Shown: positions 8,257 to 18,038 of the stretch, piece by piece | Numbering within the stretch: position 1 is the stretch's first letter | Layout of the letters: each line of letters begins with the position of its first letter | Assembly (NCBI RefSeq): GCF_008386495.1 | Contig: NZ_VTHJ01000003.1 | Span: 1-64,000, forward strand | Direction of reading: 5' to 3' | DNA from: Streptomyces tailanensis | GTDB lineage: Bacteria; Actinomycetota; Actinomycetes; Streptomycetales; Streptomycetaceae | DNA length: 64,000 nt | Program-made: the position numbers and the translations under genes | Notes under the pieces: generated by a model | Database searches by the model: none | What the model was told of the DNA's origin: nothing | What the model saw: only the letters and a program-made list of their open reading frames with translations

Positions 8257-9081
8257 ATGGCGACAGCGACGACGTACGGAGCACGTGATCACGCCAGGGC
8301 GCAGGAGGGCACCCGCACCGAGGCGATGCCCGTCGTACCGGCGAGCAGTTGGCCGGAACCGCCCTGCGAGGCGAGCCGCCTGGTGTGGGCGGAGACGGTG
8401 GCGGGCGGCAACTACACGCACAGGGTGCTGGCCCGCGGCACGGAGTTCCGCCTGACCGACCTGCACGGCGACGCCTGCGCGCATCTGCTGCTGCACCACG
8501 CCGACCGGCCCTGGGAGCGGCTGAACGTCGCGGACACGGTCAAGGTTCAGTGGAACGCCTACCTCGGCGGGGGCGTCCTGCTCCTGTCCGACCAGGGCCG
8601 CGTCCTCGCCTCGGTCGTCTCCGACACCTCGGGCCGGCACGACGCGCTGTGCGGCAGCTCCACCCTCGTACGCAACACCGAGCGGTACGGGGACGGCACC
8701 CCGCAGTCGCCCTCCCCCGCCGGACGCGAGCTGTTCAAGCTCGCCGCCGCCAAGAACGGACTCGACCCGCGCGATCTGCCGCCCTCGCTCTCCTTCTTCC
8801 AGGGCGTGCGGGTACGCGACGACGGCACCCTCGACTTCACCGGCTCCGCCGGCCCCGGCGGCAGCGTGACCCTGCGCGCCGAGCAGGACGTGACCGTACT
8901 GATCGCCAACGTGCCGCATCCGGTCGATCCGCGCCCGCAGTACGTCAGCACCGCGCTGGAGGTCCTCGCCTGGCGAGCCCAGCCGACCCGGCCCGGCGAC
9001 GCCCTGTGGGACACCACCCCCGAGGGCCGCCGCGCCTTCCTCAACACCGCCGAGTTCCTCGCCGCGAGGGGGATCGCATGA
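8257..9081 (+). CDS. DUF1989 urea-amidolyase-associated protein 1 / carboxyguanidine deiminase subunit
   Basis: 274-residue DUF1989 protein of the UAAP1 type. Established knowledge: UAAP1/UAAP2 pairs beside urea-carboxylase-like genes were shown in other bacteria to be the two subunits of carboxyguanidine deiminase (CgdAB), which removes ammonia from carboxyguanidine to give allophanate. The conserved core with DTSGRHDALCGSST matches a similar block in the next gene (VGRHDTVGGACSKESN), so the two are paralogues. GGAGG lies 7 bases before the ATG. Its stop overlaps the start of the next gene as ATGA. It carries about 40 extra N-terminal residues relative to the partner. Which of the two corresponds to CgdA is left open. 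Confidence 0.9.
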   Translation: MATATTYGARDHARAQEGTRTEAMPVVPASSWPEPPCEASRLVWAETVAGGNYTHRVLARGTEFRLTDLHGDACAHLLLHHADRPWERLNVADTVKVQWNAYLGGGVLLLSDQGRVLASVVSDTSGRHDALCGSSTLVRNTERYGDGTPQSPSPAGRELFKLAAAKNGLDPRDLPPSLSFFQGVRVRDDGTLDFTGSAGPGGSVTLRAEQDVTVLIANVPHPVDPRPQYVSTALEVLAWRAQPTRPGDALWDTTPEGRRAFLNTAEFLAARGIA

Positions 9082-9680
9082 AGACCATAGTTCCGGCCAG
9101 GGCGGCCTGGTCGTCCGTAATCCGCGCCGGCGGCACACTCACCATCACCGATCTCCACGGCAACCAGGCCGTCGACTTCCTCGTGTACGACGCCCACGAC
9201 ACATCCGTCCGCTACAGCGCCCCCGACACCATCCACGCGCAGGGCGGAATCTTCCTCACCACCGGCAGCGTGCTGATGTCCAACGAGCACACTGCGCTGA
9301 TGACCCTGGTCGCCGACGACGTGGGCCGGCACGACACGGTCGGCGGCGCCTGCTCCAAGGAGTCGAACACCCTGCGGTACGGCCACCACACCTGGTCGCA
9401 GCACGCCTGCGTGGACAACTTCCTCGCGGAGGGAGCGAAGTACGGCCTGGGCAAACGCGACCTCGTCTCGAACATCAACTGGTACATGAACGTGCCCGTC
9501 GAGAAGGACGGCACCCTCGGCATCGTCGACGGCATCTCCGCCCCGGGCCTCGCCCTGACCCTGCGCGCCGAACGCGACGTACTCGTCCTCGTCTCCAACT
9601 GCCCCCAGATCAACAACCCCTGCAACGGCTTCGACCCGACGGCGGTGGAGATGACGATCACCCAGGCGGGCGGCGCATGA
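9078..9680 (+). CDS. DUF1989 urea-amidolyase-associated protein 2 / carboxyguanidine deiminase subunit
   Basis: 200-residue DUF1989 protein of the UAAP2 type, the paralogous partner of the preceding gene. Shared blocks are LTDLHG/ITDLHG near the N-terminus, the VGRHDTVGGACS segment in the middle and a C-terminal VLVLVSNCPQINNPCNGF, which is Cys-rich compared with its partner. ATGA overlaps at both ends tie it to the gene before and to the carboxylase after, which fits a fixed-ratio complex. Predicted role: with UAAP1 it deiminates carboxyguanidine, the product of the downstream carboxylase, to allophanate. If the carboxylase used urea instead, this pair would have no obvious step, which is one reason to prefer the guanidine pathway. 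Confidence 0.9.
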   Translation: MKTIVPARAAWSSVIRAGGTLTITDLHGNQAVDFLVYDAHDTSVRYSAPDTIHAQGGIFLTTGSVLMSNEHTALMTLVADDVGRHDTVGGACSKESNTLRYGHHTWSQHACVDNFLAEGAKYGLGKRDLVSNINWYMNVPVEKDGTLGIVDGISAPGLALTLRAERDVLVLVSNCPQINNPCNGFDPTAVEMTITQAGGA

Positions 9681-12600
9681 CCTTCGACACCCTGCTGGTC
9701 GCCAACCGGGGCGAGATCGCCGTACGCATCATCCGTACCGCCCGCGACCTCGGCCTGCGTACGGTCGCGGTGTACTCCGACGCCGACCGCGCCGCACCCC
9801 ATGTCCGGCTCGCGGACGAGGCGGTACGGCTCGGCCCGGCGCCCGCGAAGGAGTCATACCTCGATACGGACCTGGTCCTGAAGGCCGCCAAGGACACGGG
9901 CGCGGGGGCGATCCATCCCGGCTACGGCTTCCTCTCCGAGGACGCGGCCTTCGCCCGCCGCTGCGTGGACGCGGACATCGTGTTCGTGGGGCCGACCCCC
10001 GAGCAGCTGGAGCTGTTCGGCGCGAAGCACACGGCACGGGCGGCCGCCGAGGCCGCGGGCGTCCCCCTCCTCCCCGGCACCGGACTGCTGGCCTCACTCG
10101 ACGAGGCGCTCGACCGGGCCGCGGCCATCGGCTGGCCGGTGATGCTCAAGGCCACCGGCGGCGGAGGCGGTATCGGTATGTCGGCATGTCGATCCGCCGA
10201 TGAACTGACCGAGGCCTGGGAGCGGGTGCAACGCGTAGCGGCCGCCTCGTTCTCCAGCGCAGGCGTGTACCTTGAGCGCCTCGTCGAACGCGCCCGCCAT
10301 GTCGAGGTGCAGGTCTTCGGCGACGGCGAGGGCCGCGTCGTCACCTTCGGCGACCGCGACTGCTCCCTCCAGCGCCGCCACCAGAAGGTCGTGGAAGAAG
10401 CCCCCGCCCCGGGCCTGCCCGCCCACGTCCGCGAGCGACTCGCCGCCTCCGCCCGCGACCTGTGCGCCTCGGTCGCCTACCGCTCCGCCGGAACCGTCGA
10501 GTTCGTGTACGACGCCGGGCGCGAGGAGGCGTACTTCCTGGAGGTCAACACCCGCCTCCAGGTCGAGCATCCGGTCACGGAGGAGATCTACGGCGTCGAC
10601 CTCGTCGCCTGGATGCTGCGCCTGGCCTGCGGCGACCGCGACGTCGTACGCGCCCCGGGCACACCGCGTGGTCACGCCGTCGAGGCCCGCGTCTACGCCG
10701 AGGACCCGGCCCGCGAACACCGGCCGAGCGCGGGCCTGTTGACCCGGGTCGAGTTCCCGCAGGGTGTGCGCGTGGACGGCTGGGTGGAGACGGGAACCGA
10801 GGTCACCACGTCGTACGATCCGCTGCTCACGAAGGTCGTCGCCTACGGCTCGGACCGCGCCCACGCGCTGCGGCGGCTCGACGAGGCGCTGGCCAGGACC
10901 CGCGTCGACGGCATCGAGACGAACCTGGGACTGGTCCGGGCGGCGCTCGCGCGGAAGGACTTCGAGCAGGCCACCCACTCCACGGCGACCCTGGCGTCGG
11001 TGAGCGACCCGACCCCGCGCATCGAGGTCGTCTCCGGCGGCACCCTCACCACCGTCCAGGACTGGCCCGGCCGCACCGGCTACTGGCAGGTCGGCGTCCC
11101 ACCCTGCGGCCCCATGGACGACCTGTCCTTCCGCCTGGGCAACCGAGCACTCGGCAACTCCGACGGCGCCCCCGGGCTCGAGTGCACCCTCCAGGGGCCG
11201 TCGCTGCGCTTCACCCACACCACGACCGTCTGTGTGACGGGCGCCCCCGCCCCCGTGACCGTGGACGGCTCACCGGTACGGCAGTGGGAGCCGGTGACGG
11301 TGCCCGCCGGAGCCGTACTCGCCGTCGGCGCCCCAGCGGAACACGGACTCCGCGCCTACGTCCTCTTCGCGGGCGGCGGCCTGGACGTCCCGTCGTTCGT
11401 CGGCAGCGCGGCCACCTTCACCCTGGGCCGCTTCGGCGGGCACGGCGGCCGCGCCCTGCGGACGGGCGACGTCCTGCACGGCGGAGCCGTCACCGAGGGC
11501 TCACCCGTCCCGGTGGACGCGCGCCCTGAGTTCGGCTCGGTCTGGCAGGTGGCCGCCCTCGAAGGCCCGCACGCGGCACCGGAGTTCTTCACCGAGGACG
11601 ACATCCACGAGTTCTACGCGGCCGACTGGAAGGTCCACTTCAACTCGGCCCGCACCGGTGTACGGCTGGTCGGGCCGAAGCCGCGCTGGGCGCGCTCCGA
11701 CGGCGGCGAGGCGGGCCTGCACCCCTCCAACATCCACGACACCCCGTACTCGGTCGGCGCCGTCGACTACACCGGCGACATGCCCGTCCTGCTCGGCCCC
11801 GACGGCCCCTCACTGGGCGGCTTCGTCTGCCCGGCCACGGTGATCTCCACGGAACGCTGGAAGCTCGGCCAGTTCCGCCCCGGTGACACGGTCCGCTTCC
11901 GGCCGGTGTCCGACGACACCTCGCCCCGCCCGGCGATCGTCGACGGCGGCGTACTGGCCCGCGACGGCGATGTGACGTACCGCCGCAGCGGCGACGACAA
12001 CCTCCTGGTCGAGTTCGGCCCCATGCAACTCGACCTCGCCCTGCGCATGCGGGTGCACGCCCTGATGGAGGCGGTGGCGGAAGCCGCCATCGACGGCGTC
12101 ACCGACCTCACCCCCGGTATCCGCTCCCTCCAGATCCAGACGAACCCGGCGACCCTGCCCCCGTCCGAACTCCTCACAGAGATACGGCGGATCGTGGCGG
12201 CGCTCCCTCCGGCGGACGAACTGGTCGTCCCCTCCCGCACCATCCACCTTCCCCTCTCCTGGGACGACCCCGCGACCCGCGAGGCCATCGCCCGCTACAT
12301 GGCGGGCGTCCGCGACGACGCGCCCTGGTGCCCGTGGAACATCGAGTTCATCCGCCGCGTCAACGGCCTGGGGTCGGTGGCCGACGTGTACGACACGGTC
12401 TTCGACGCGGAGTACCTGGTCCTGGGCCTGGGCGACGTCTACCTGGGCGCCCCGGTGGCCACCCCCCTCGACCCTCGCCACCGCCTGGTGACGACGAAGT
12501 ACAACCCGGCCCGCACCTGGACCGCGGAGAACTCCGTGGGCATCGGCGGCGCCTACCTCTGCGTCTACGGCATGGAGGGCCCCGGCGGCTACCAGTTCGT

Positions 12601-13186
12601 CGGCCGCACCACGCAGGTCTGGTCCCCCTGGCAGCAACGCGGCGCCTTCGAACCGGGCTCCCCCTGGCTGCTGCGCTTCTTCGACCGCATCAAGTGGTAC
12701 CCGGTCGACACGGAGGAACTCCTGAACCTACGGGCGGACATCGTGTCGGGCCGCTTCGTACCACGCGTGGAGGAGGGTGTCTTCTCACTCGCCGAGTACG
12801 AGACGTTCCTGACGGAACACGCCGACTCCATAGCCGACTTCAGGACCCGCCAACAGACCGCTTTCGCGGCGGAGAGGGCGGCTTGGGAAGCGGCTGGCGA
12901 GTTCACCCGGGCGGAGGCCTCCGCCACACCGCCGACGCCGCCCGCGGAGGTCGACATCCCGGAGGGCGGCCATCTGATCGAGGCCGAGTTCCCCGCTTCG
13001 GTATGGCAACTGAACGTGAACGTAGGCGACATCGTGACCACCGGCCAGCCCCTCCTCACCCTGGAGGCCATGAAGATGGAGTCCCGAGTCGACTCCCCGA
13101 TCGACGGCGTGGTCCACGCCCTCCTGACGGTGCCGGGCAGCCAGGTGGAAGCGGGGACGGCATTGGTCGTTCTGGCGCCACGGTGA
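9677..13186 (+). CDS. Urea-carboxylase-family biotin enzyme, probably guanidine carboxylase
   Basis: 1169-residue single-chain biotin-dependent carboxylase. Order of domains: biotin carboxylase (about 1-450, with the glycine-rich ATP-grasp loop KATGGGGGIGM, the HVEVQVFGDGEG segment and EVNTRLQVEHPVTE); KipA/KipI-like carboxyltransferase halves (about 455-1000) followed by the family's C-terminal carboxyltransferase part (TTKYNPARTWTAENSVGIGG); and a C-terminal biotin carrier with EAMKMES, Lys at about 1133. It carboxylates urea or guanidine with bicarbonate and ATP. Linkage to a DUF1989 pair argues for guanidine. It overlaps the preceding gene by ATGA. Length is normal for the family. Family assignment is firm; the substrate is inference. 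Confidence 0.93.
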   Translation: MTFDTLLVANRGEIAVRIIRTARDLGLRTVAVYSDADRAAPHVRLADEAVRLGPAPAKESYLDTDLVLKAAKDTGAGAIHPGYGFLSEDAAFARRCVDADIVFVGPTPEQLELFGAKHTARAAAEAAGVPLLPGTGLLASLDEALDRAAAIGWPVMLKATGGGGGIGMSACRSADELTEAWERVQRVAAASFSSAGVYLERLVERARHVEVQVFGDGEGRVVTFGDRDCSLQRRHQKVVEEAPAPGLPAHVRERLAASARDLCASVAYRSAGTVEFVYDAGREEAYFLEVNTRLQVEHPVTEEIYGVDLVAWMLRLACGDRDVVRAPGTPRGHAVEARVYAEDPAREHRPSAGLLTRVEFPQGVRVDGWVETGTEVTTSYDPLLTKVVAYGSDRAHALRRLDEALARTRVDGIETNLGLVRAALARKDFEQATHSTATLASVSDPTPRIEVVSGGTLTTVQDWPGRTGYWQVGVPPCGPMDDLSFRLGNRALGNSDGAPGLECTLQGPSLRFTHTTTVCVTGAPAPVTVDGSPVRQWEPVTVPAGAVLAVGAPAEHGLRAYVLFAGGGLDVPSFVGSAATFTLGRFGGHGGRALRTGDVLHGGAVTEGSPVPVDARPEFGSVWQVAALEGPHAAPEFFTEDDIHEFYAADWKVHFNSARTGVRLVGPKPRWARSDGGEAGLHPSNIHDTPYSVGAVDYTGDMPVLLGPDGPSLGGFVCPATVISTERWKLGQFRPGDTVRFRPVSDDTSPRPAIVDGGVLARDGDVTYRRSGDDNLLVEFGPMQLDLALRMRVHALMEAVAEAAIDGVTDLTPGIRSLQIQTNPATLPPSELLTEIRRIVAALPPADELVVPSRTIHLPLSWDDPATREAIARYMAGVRDDAPWCPWNIEFIRRVNGLGSVADVYDTVFDAEYLVLGLGDVYLGAPVATPLDPRHRLVTTKYNPARTWTAENSVGIGGAYLCVYGMEGPGGYQFVGRTTQVWSPWQQRGAFEPGSPWLLRFFDRIKWYPVDTEELLNLRADIVSGRFVPRVEEGVFSLAEYETFLTEHADSIADFRTRQQTAFAAERAAWEAAGEFTRAEASATPPTPPAEVDIPEGGHLIEAEFPASVWQLNVNVGDIVTTGQPLLTLEAMKMESRVDSPIDGVVHALLTVPGSQVEAGTALVVLAPR

Positions 13187-13246
13187 CCGTTCCACCGGAC
13201 GCCTTGAAACGCCCGCCGGTGGTGTGTGGGCAGTCGTTCCGCAGGG

Positions 13247-13290
13247 CGACGGGGGCACCTCCCGTTCGAGCGAAGCCGAGAATGGGGGAG
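13247..13290. repeat. Dispersed intergenic repeat, copy 1 of the CTCGGCTTCGCTCG type
   Basis: The gap between the carboxylase and allophanate hydrolase contains GGGGGCACCTCCCGTTCGAG next to CGAAGCCGAGAATGGGGGAG. Read on the other strand it matches the element at 19860-19902: both contain CTCCCCCA(C/T), CTCGGCTTCGCTCG and a G/C-rich arm. Such elements occur often between Streptomyces genes. It can fold back on itself and makes this 166-bp spacer unlike the four-base overlaps elsewhere in the operon. Confidence 0.7.
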
Positions 13291-13352
13291 GGTGGGCACA
13301 CACCACCCACCGGCCCGCAGCCGACCGCACCACCCCAGCCAATGGAGCACAG

Positions 13353-15014
13353 ATGTCGCCCCAGCAGCACACCGTCACCAGAGTCCGTACGGCCTACGCC
13401 CGCATCGACGCCGTACACCGCCCCGAGATCTGGATCGACCTGCGCCAACAGCCAGAGGTCGAGGCCGAAGCCCGCTCCATCGACGAACGTCACACCGCAG
13501 GGGACCACCTCCCCCTCGCCGGCCACCTCTTCGCCGTGAAGGGCAACATCGACGTCCACGGCCTCCCCACCACCGCCGGCTGCCCGGCCTACGCGTACAC
13601 ACCGGAGGCCGACGCCCCCGTCGTCGCTCGCCTCCGCGAGGCCGGCGCCATCGTCCTCGGCACCACCAACCTCGACCAGTTCGCCACAGGCCTCGTCGGC
13701 ACCCGCTCCCCCCACGGCGCCGTCCGCAACGCCCACGACCCCACCCGCATCAGCGGCGGCTCCAGCTCGGGCTCGGCCGTAGCGGTAGCCCTCGGCATCG
13801 TCGACTTCGCGCTCGGCACGGACACGGCGGGCTCCGGCCGCGTCCCCGCCGCCTTCAACGGCATCGTCGGCCTGAAACCCACCCGAGGCCTGGTCCCCAC
13901 CACCGGCGTCGTCCCGGCCTGTGCCTCCCTCGACTGCGTGACGGTGTTCGCCCGCACCCTCCCGGAGGCCGAACAGGCCCTGGCCCACATGGTCTCGCCA
14001 CCCTCCCGCGCCCTCCCACCCCTCCCCCAGCGCACGCAGGGCCCCTGGCGCATCGCCGTCCCCCCGCGTGACCAACTCGGCGAACTGGACGAGGGCTGGG
14101 CGGAGGCGTATGAGGCGGCAGTGCACCAACTGGCCTCGGCGGGCGCGGAGATCCACCCCTTCGACCTCACCCCGTTCACCGAAGCGGCGGCGATGCTGTA
14201 CCAGGGCGCGTTCGTCGCCGAGCGCTACACAGCCGTGGGGAGCTTCATCGACAAGGCGCTCGCGGACGGAGTCGACTCCCTCGATCCCACCGTCGCCGGC
14301 ATCATCACCCGCGCCCGCGACATCCCGGCCCACCAACTCTTCACCGACCAGGCCCGCCTGGCCGACCTGCGCACCCAGGCCCTCACCGAACTGGCCGACG
14401 CGGACGCCCTGTTGCTCCCCACCACTCCGGGCCACCCCACCCTCGCCGAAGTGGCCGCCGACCCCCTGGGCGCGAACGCCCGCCTGGGCCGTTTCACCAA
14501 CTCCACGAACCTCTTCGACCAGGCGGCGGTGGCCGTCCCAGCGGGGGAGGTGAACGGCCTCCCCTTCGGCGTCATGCTGATCGGCCCGGCGTTCACGGAC
14601 GCCCGCCTGGCGAGGATCGCGACCCTGCTCCAGCCGTACACCCAACTAGCGGTGGTAGGCGCCCACCTCTCGGACCAGCCGCTGAACCCTCAACTCCTGT
14701 CCTTGGGCGCCCGCCTGACCCGCACCACGACCACAGCGCCCGCCTACCGCCTCCACGCCCTACGGACGACTCCACAGAAGCCGGGCCTGGTCCACGTAGG
14801 CAAGGGCGGCTCCTCCATCGAGACGGAGGTATGGCGCCTCCCCGCAGAAGGCCTGGGCCGCCTACTGGCGACCCTTCCCCGCCCCATGACCCTGGGCACG
14901 ATCGAACTCTCCGACGGCACCCATGCCCCAGGTTTCCTGTGCGAGCCTGGCGCCCTGGCGGACGCCGAGGACATCACGAGGTACGGCAGCTGGCGCTCAT
15001 ATCTGAACCGCTGA
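13353..15014 (+). CDS. atzF: Allophanate hydrolase
   Basis: 553-residue amidase-signature enzyme that hydrolyses allophanate to ammonia and carbon dioxide, the last step of the guanidine or urea-carboxylase route. The Lys-cisSer-Ser triad is visible: Lys63 in AVKGNIDV, cis-Ser near 138 in GGSSSGSA and the nucleophile near 162 in TDTAGSGR. The roughly 120 C-terminal residues match the allophanate hydrolase C-terminal domain (VHVGKGGSSIETEVWRLP), which distinguishes it from plain amidases. I start at ATG 13353 with GGAG 5-6 bases upstream; the frame is open to 13224 but that stretch is repeat DNA. It is probably co-transcribed with the carboxylase across a 166-bp spacer. Confidence 0.94.
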   Translation: MSPQQHTVTRVRTAYARIDAVHRPEIWIDLRQQPEVEAEARSIDERHTAGDHLPLAGHLFAVKGNIDVHGLPTTAGCPAYAYTPEADAPVVARLREAGAIVLGTTNLDQFATGLVGTRSPHGAVRNAHDPTRISGGSSSGSAVAVALGIVDFALGTDTAGSGRVPAAFNGIVGLKPTRGLVPTTGVVPACASLDCVTVFARTLPEAEQALAHMVSPPSRALPPLPQRTQGPWRIAVPPRDQLGELDEGWAEAYEAAVHQLASAGAEIHPFDLTPFTEAAAMLYQGAFVAERYTAVGSFIDKALADGVDSLDPTVAGIITRARDIPAHQLFTDQARLADLRTQALTELADADALLLPTTPGHPTLAEVAADPLGANARLGRFTNSTNLFDQAAVAVPAGEVNGLPFGVMLIGPAFTDARLARIATLLQPYTQLAVVGAHLSDQPLNPQLLSLGARLTRTTTTAPAYRLHALRTTPQKPGLVHVGKGGSSIETEVWRLPAEGLGRLLATLPRPMTLGTIELSDGTHAPGFLCEPGALADAEDITRYGSWRSYLNR

Positions 15015-15029
15015 GCAGGGACAGCATCC

Positions 15030-15090
15030 CCAGGGGCGCGGGGCTCTATCGACGTGCGGCTCCGCCGCGTGGGCGCGACCAGCCACCGAC
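15030..15090. repeat. Dispersed Streptomyces intergenic repeat, copy A
   Basis: The gap downstream of allophanate hydrolase holds GGGGCGCGGGGCTCTATCGA, then TGCGGCTCCGCCGCGTGGGC and GCGACCAGCCA. The same blocks appear at 38893-38960 and 59124-59205 on the opposite strand, and a shorter relative is at 61790-61855. All copies lie just beyond stop codons, between genes. They can fold into GC-rich hairpins and may serve as terminators for the flanking genes, here convergent. Confidence 0.7.
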
Positions 15091-15114
15091 TACCCGTCAG
15101 CCGCCAGAGAACAG

Positions 15115-17919
15115 CTACCCCACCGACGAGTAGGCGACCACCCCACGCAACAGCCCCTCCACAGCCTTACGCGCACTCTTCCCCACGCTCGACCCGGAGG
15201 GCGCCGCCGCCGAAATCTGCCCGAGCACATCGATCACCTGCTTGCACCACCGCACAAAGTCCCCCGCCGGCATCTCCGCCTCACGGAGCACCTCATCGAG
15301 CCCCTTCCCCGAGGCCCACATATACGCGGCCCAGGCGAAGCCAAGGTCGGGCTCACGCTGCCCCACCCCTTCGCTCTGCGTGATCCGGAACTCCTCCTCC
15401 AGCGCGTCCAGCCGCCCCCAGATCCGCACCATCTCCCCCAGCGCGGCCTTGGCATTGCCGGACGGCAGCTTCGGCGCCATCGCGTCGTCGCCGACCCGGG
15501 CCTCGTAGACGAGCGCCGAAACACACGCCGCGAGCTCAGCCGGGCCCAGGCCCTCCCACACACCGGCCCGCAGACACTCACTCGCGAGCAGATCCAACTC
15601 ACCGTAGAGCCGCGCGAGCCGCTTCCCGTGCTCGGTGACCTCGTCACCCCGCAGATAGTCCAGCTCGGTCAGCAGGGCCACGATCCGGTCGAAGGTCCGC
15701 GCGATCGTGTTCGTACGCCCCTCGATACGCCGCTCCAACTGCGCGGTGTCCCGCTTGAGCCGGTAGTAGCGCTCGGCCCAACGGGCGTGGTCCTCGCGGT
15801 CGTTGCAGCCATGGCACGGATGGGCCCGCAGTTCGGTCCGCAGCCGCGCTATCTCACGGTCGTCGGCGGCGGCGGCCCTCCTCTTGCGGTGCCGGTCAGG
15901 CTCGAGATGCCCGGCCTTGGTGCGCAGCGCGGAGGCCAGATCCCGTCGCGACTGGGGCGAGCGCGGGTTGAAGGACTTCGGGATCCGCATCCTCTCCAGG
16001 GCCTCGACCGGCACCGGGAAGTCCATGGACGCCAGCCGCTTGACCTGCCGCTCGGCGGTCAGCACCAGCGGACGCGGCCCGTCGTGGTGCTCGAAGCCCC
16101 GGTGGCCGTTGGACCGCCCGGCGGGCAGCCCGGGGTCCAGGACCAGCGCGAGCCCGGCGTACTTGCCGGTCGGGACATGGATGACATCCCCGGGCTTGAG
16201 CTTCTCCAGCGCCACAGCGGCCTCGGCACGCCGCTGGGCCGCTCCCTGCTTGGCCAGCTCGGTCTCGCGGTCCTTCAGCTCACGCCTGAGGCGCGCGTAC
16301 TCCTCGAAGTCGCCGAGGTGGCAGGTCATGGACTCCTTGTAGCCCTCGAGACCCTCCTCGTTGCGCTGCACCTGCCGGGAGATCCCGACGACGGACTTGT
16401 CGGCCTGGAACTGCGCGAAGGACGTCTCAAGGAGTTCGCGCGAGCGATGCCGGCCGAACTGCTCGACCAGGTTGACCGCCATGTTGTACGACGGCTTGAA
16501 GCTGGAGCGCAGCGGATACGTACGCGTACCCGCGAGTCCGGCCAGATGGTCGGGGTTCATGCCGCGCTGCCACAGCACGACCGCATGCCCCTCCACATCG
16601 ATGCCACGCCTGCCGGCCCGCCCCGTCAACTGCGTGTACTCACCCGGTGTGATGTCGGCGTGCTGCTCGCCGTTCCACTTGACGAGCTTTTCCAACACCA
16701 CCGAGCGGGCGGGCATGTTGATGCCCAGGGCGAGGGTCTCGGTGGCGAACACGGCCTTGACCAGGCCTCGCACGAAGAGCTCCTCGACGACCTCCTTGAA
16801 CGTCGGCAGCATGCCCGCGTGGTGGGCCGCGATGCCACGCTCCAGGCCTTCCAGCCACTCGTAGTAGCCGAGGACATGGAGGTCCTCGTTCGGGATCGAC
16901 GCCGTGCGCTCCTCGACCAGGGCGCGCACTCTGAGCCGTGCGTCGTCGTCGTTCAGCCTCAGCCCCGCGTACAGGCACTGCTGTACGGCGGCCTCGCAGG
17001 CGGCGCGGCTGAAGATGAAGGTGATGGCGGGCAACAGGCCTTCGGAGTCGAGCCGTTCGATGACTTCGGGCCGGCTCGGGATCCACACCCTGGAACGCTG
17101 TCTGCGTTCCCGCTCTCGGTCGGCCTCGCGCATGGCACGGCCGCGTCTGCGGTCCTGGAAGGAGGGGCGGCTGGCCTCCATGCGCGCCATGCGTGTGAGG
17201 TCGGGGTTGACGGCCTTCTTGTTGCCCTCGCCCTCCTCGAAGAGGTCGTACATCCGCCGCCCGGCGAGGACGTGCTGGAACAGTGGCACGGGCCGGTGCT
17301 CGGAGACGATCACCTCGGTGTGGCCGCGCACGGTGTCCAGCCAGTCGCCGAACTCCTCGGCGTTCGACACGGTCGCCGACAGTGAGACCAGGGTGACCGA
17401 CTCCGGGAGGTGGATGATCACTTCCTCCCATACGGCGCCGCGGAAGCGGTCGGAGAGGTAGTGCACCTCGTCCATGACCACGTGGCCGAGGCCGAGGAGG
17501 GTCTGCGAACCGGCATACAGCATGTTCCGCAGCACCTCGGTGGTCATCACGACCACGGGGGCGTCGGAGTTGACGCTGTTGTCGCCCGTGAGCAGGCCGA
17601 CCTTGTCGGCGCCGTAACGGCGGCACAGGTCGGCGTACTTCTGGTTCGACAGTGCCTTGATGGGTGTCGTGTAGAAGCACTTCTTGCCCTGCTGGAGGGC
17701 GAGGTGGACGGCGAACTCGCCGACGATCGTCTTGCCCGAGCCGGTGGGGGCGGCAACGAGCACGCCCTTGCCGGCCTCCAGCGCCTGGCAGGCCTCGATC
17801 TGGAAGGGGTCGAGCCCGAAGTCGTACATCTCGCGGAAGGACGCGAGCGCGGTGGCCTGCTCGGCAGCGCGCCTACGTGCTGCCGCATACCGCTCGGCCG
17901 GTGAGAGGTCCTCTGTCAT
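15115..17919 (-). CDS. helY: Ski2-like DEAD/DEAH-box helicase (HelY family)
   Basis: 934-residue superfamily 2 helicase of the Ski2/Mtr4-like group found in actinobacteria (HelY). Motif I APTGSGKT is at about residues 57-64, the motif II box is DEVH at 149-153, motif III is SATVSN, and motif VI reads GRAGRRGID. The C-terminal third has the DSHCT-type helical domain (ECLRAGVWEGLGPAELAACV). It is expected to be cytoplasmic and ATP-driven on RNA or structured nucleic acid; the substrate in Streptomyces is not known to me. I start at ATG 17919, where the MTEDLSPAERY family N-terminus begins; the frame is open upstream but without homology. It faces the allophanate hydrolase gene convergently. Confidence 0.93.
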   Translation of the reverse strand: MTEDLSPAERYAAARRRAAEQATALASFREMYDFGLDPFQIEACQALEAGKGVLVAAPTGSGKTIVGEFAVHLALQQGKKCFYTTPIKALSNQKYADLCRRYGADKVGLLTGDNSVNSDAPVVVMTTEVLRNMLYAGSQTLLGLGHVVMDEVHYLSDRFRGAVWEEVIIHLPESVTLVSLSATVSNAEEFGDWLDTVRGHTEVIVSEHRPVPLFQHVLAGRRMYDLFEEGEGNKKAVNPDLTRMARMEASRPSFQDRRRGRAMREADRERERRQRSRVWIPSRPEVIERLDSEGLLPAITFIFSRAACEAAVQQCLYAGLRLNDDDARLRVRALVEERTASIPNEDLHVLGYYEWLEGLERGIAAHHAGMLPTFKEVVEELFVRGLVKAVFATETLALGINMPARSVVLEKLVKWNGEQHADITPGEYTQLTGRAGRRGIDVEGHAVVLWQRGMNPDHLAGLAGTRTYPLRSSFKPSYNMAVNLVEQFGRHRSRELLETSFAQFQADKSVVGISRQVQRNEEGLEGYKESMTCHLGDFEEYARLRRELKDRETELAKQGAAQRRAEAAVALEKLKPGDVIHVPTGKYAGLALVLDPGLPAGRSNGHRGFEHHDGPRPLVLTAERQVKRLASMDFPVPVEALERMRIPKSFNPRSPQSRRDLASALRTKAGHLEPDRHRKRRAAAADDREIARLRTELRAHPCHGCNDREDHARWAERYYRLKRDTAQLERRIEGRTNTIARTFDRIVALLTELDYLRGDEVTEHGKRLARLYGELDLLASECLRAGVWEGLGPAELAACVSALVYEARVGDDAMAPKLPSGNAKAALGEMVRIWGRLDALEEEFRITQSEGVGQREPDLGFAWAAYMWASGKGLDEVLREAEMPAGDFVRWCKQVIDVLGQISAAAPSGSSVGKSARKAVEGLLRGVVAYSSVG

Positions 17920-18038
17920 CGTGCTTTCGAGCGTACCGGGCCCCACTGACAACAGGACGATCATTATCCGGATATCTGCCCGCGCACAGAAGCGGCCGGG
18001 TGCGCCGCGTGGCGCCCCGGCCGCGTACAACCCTTGTC

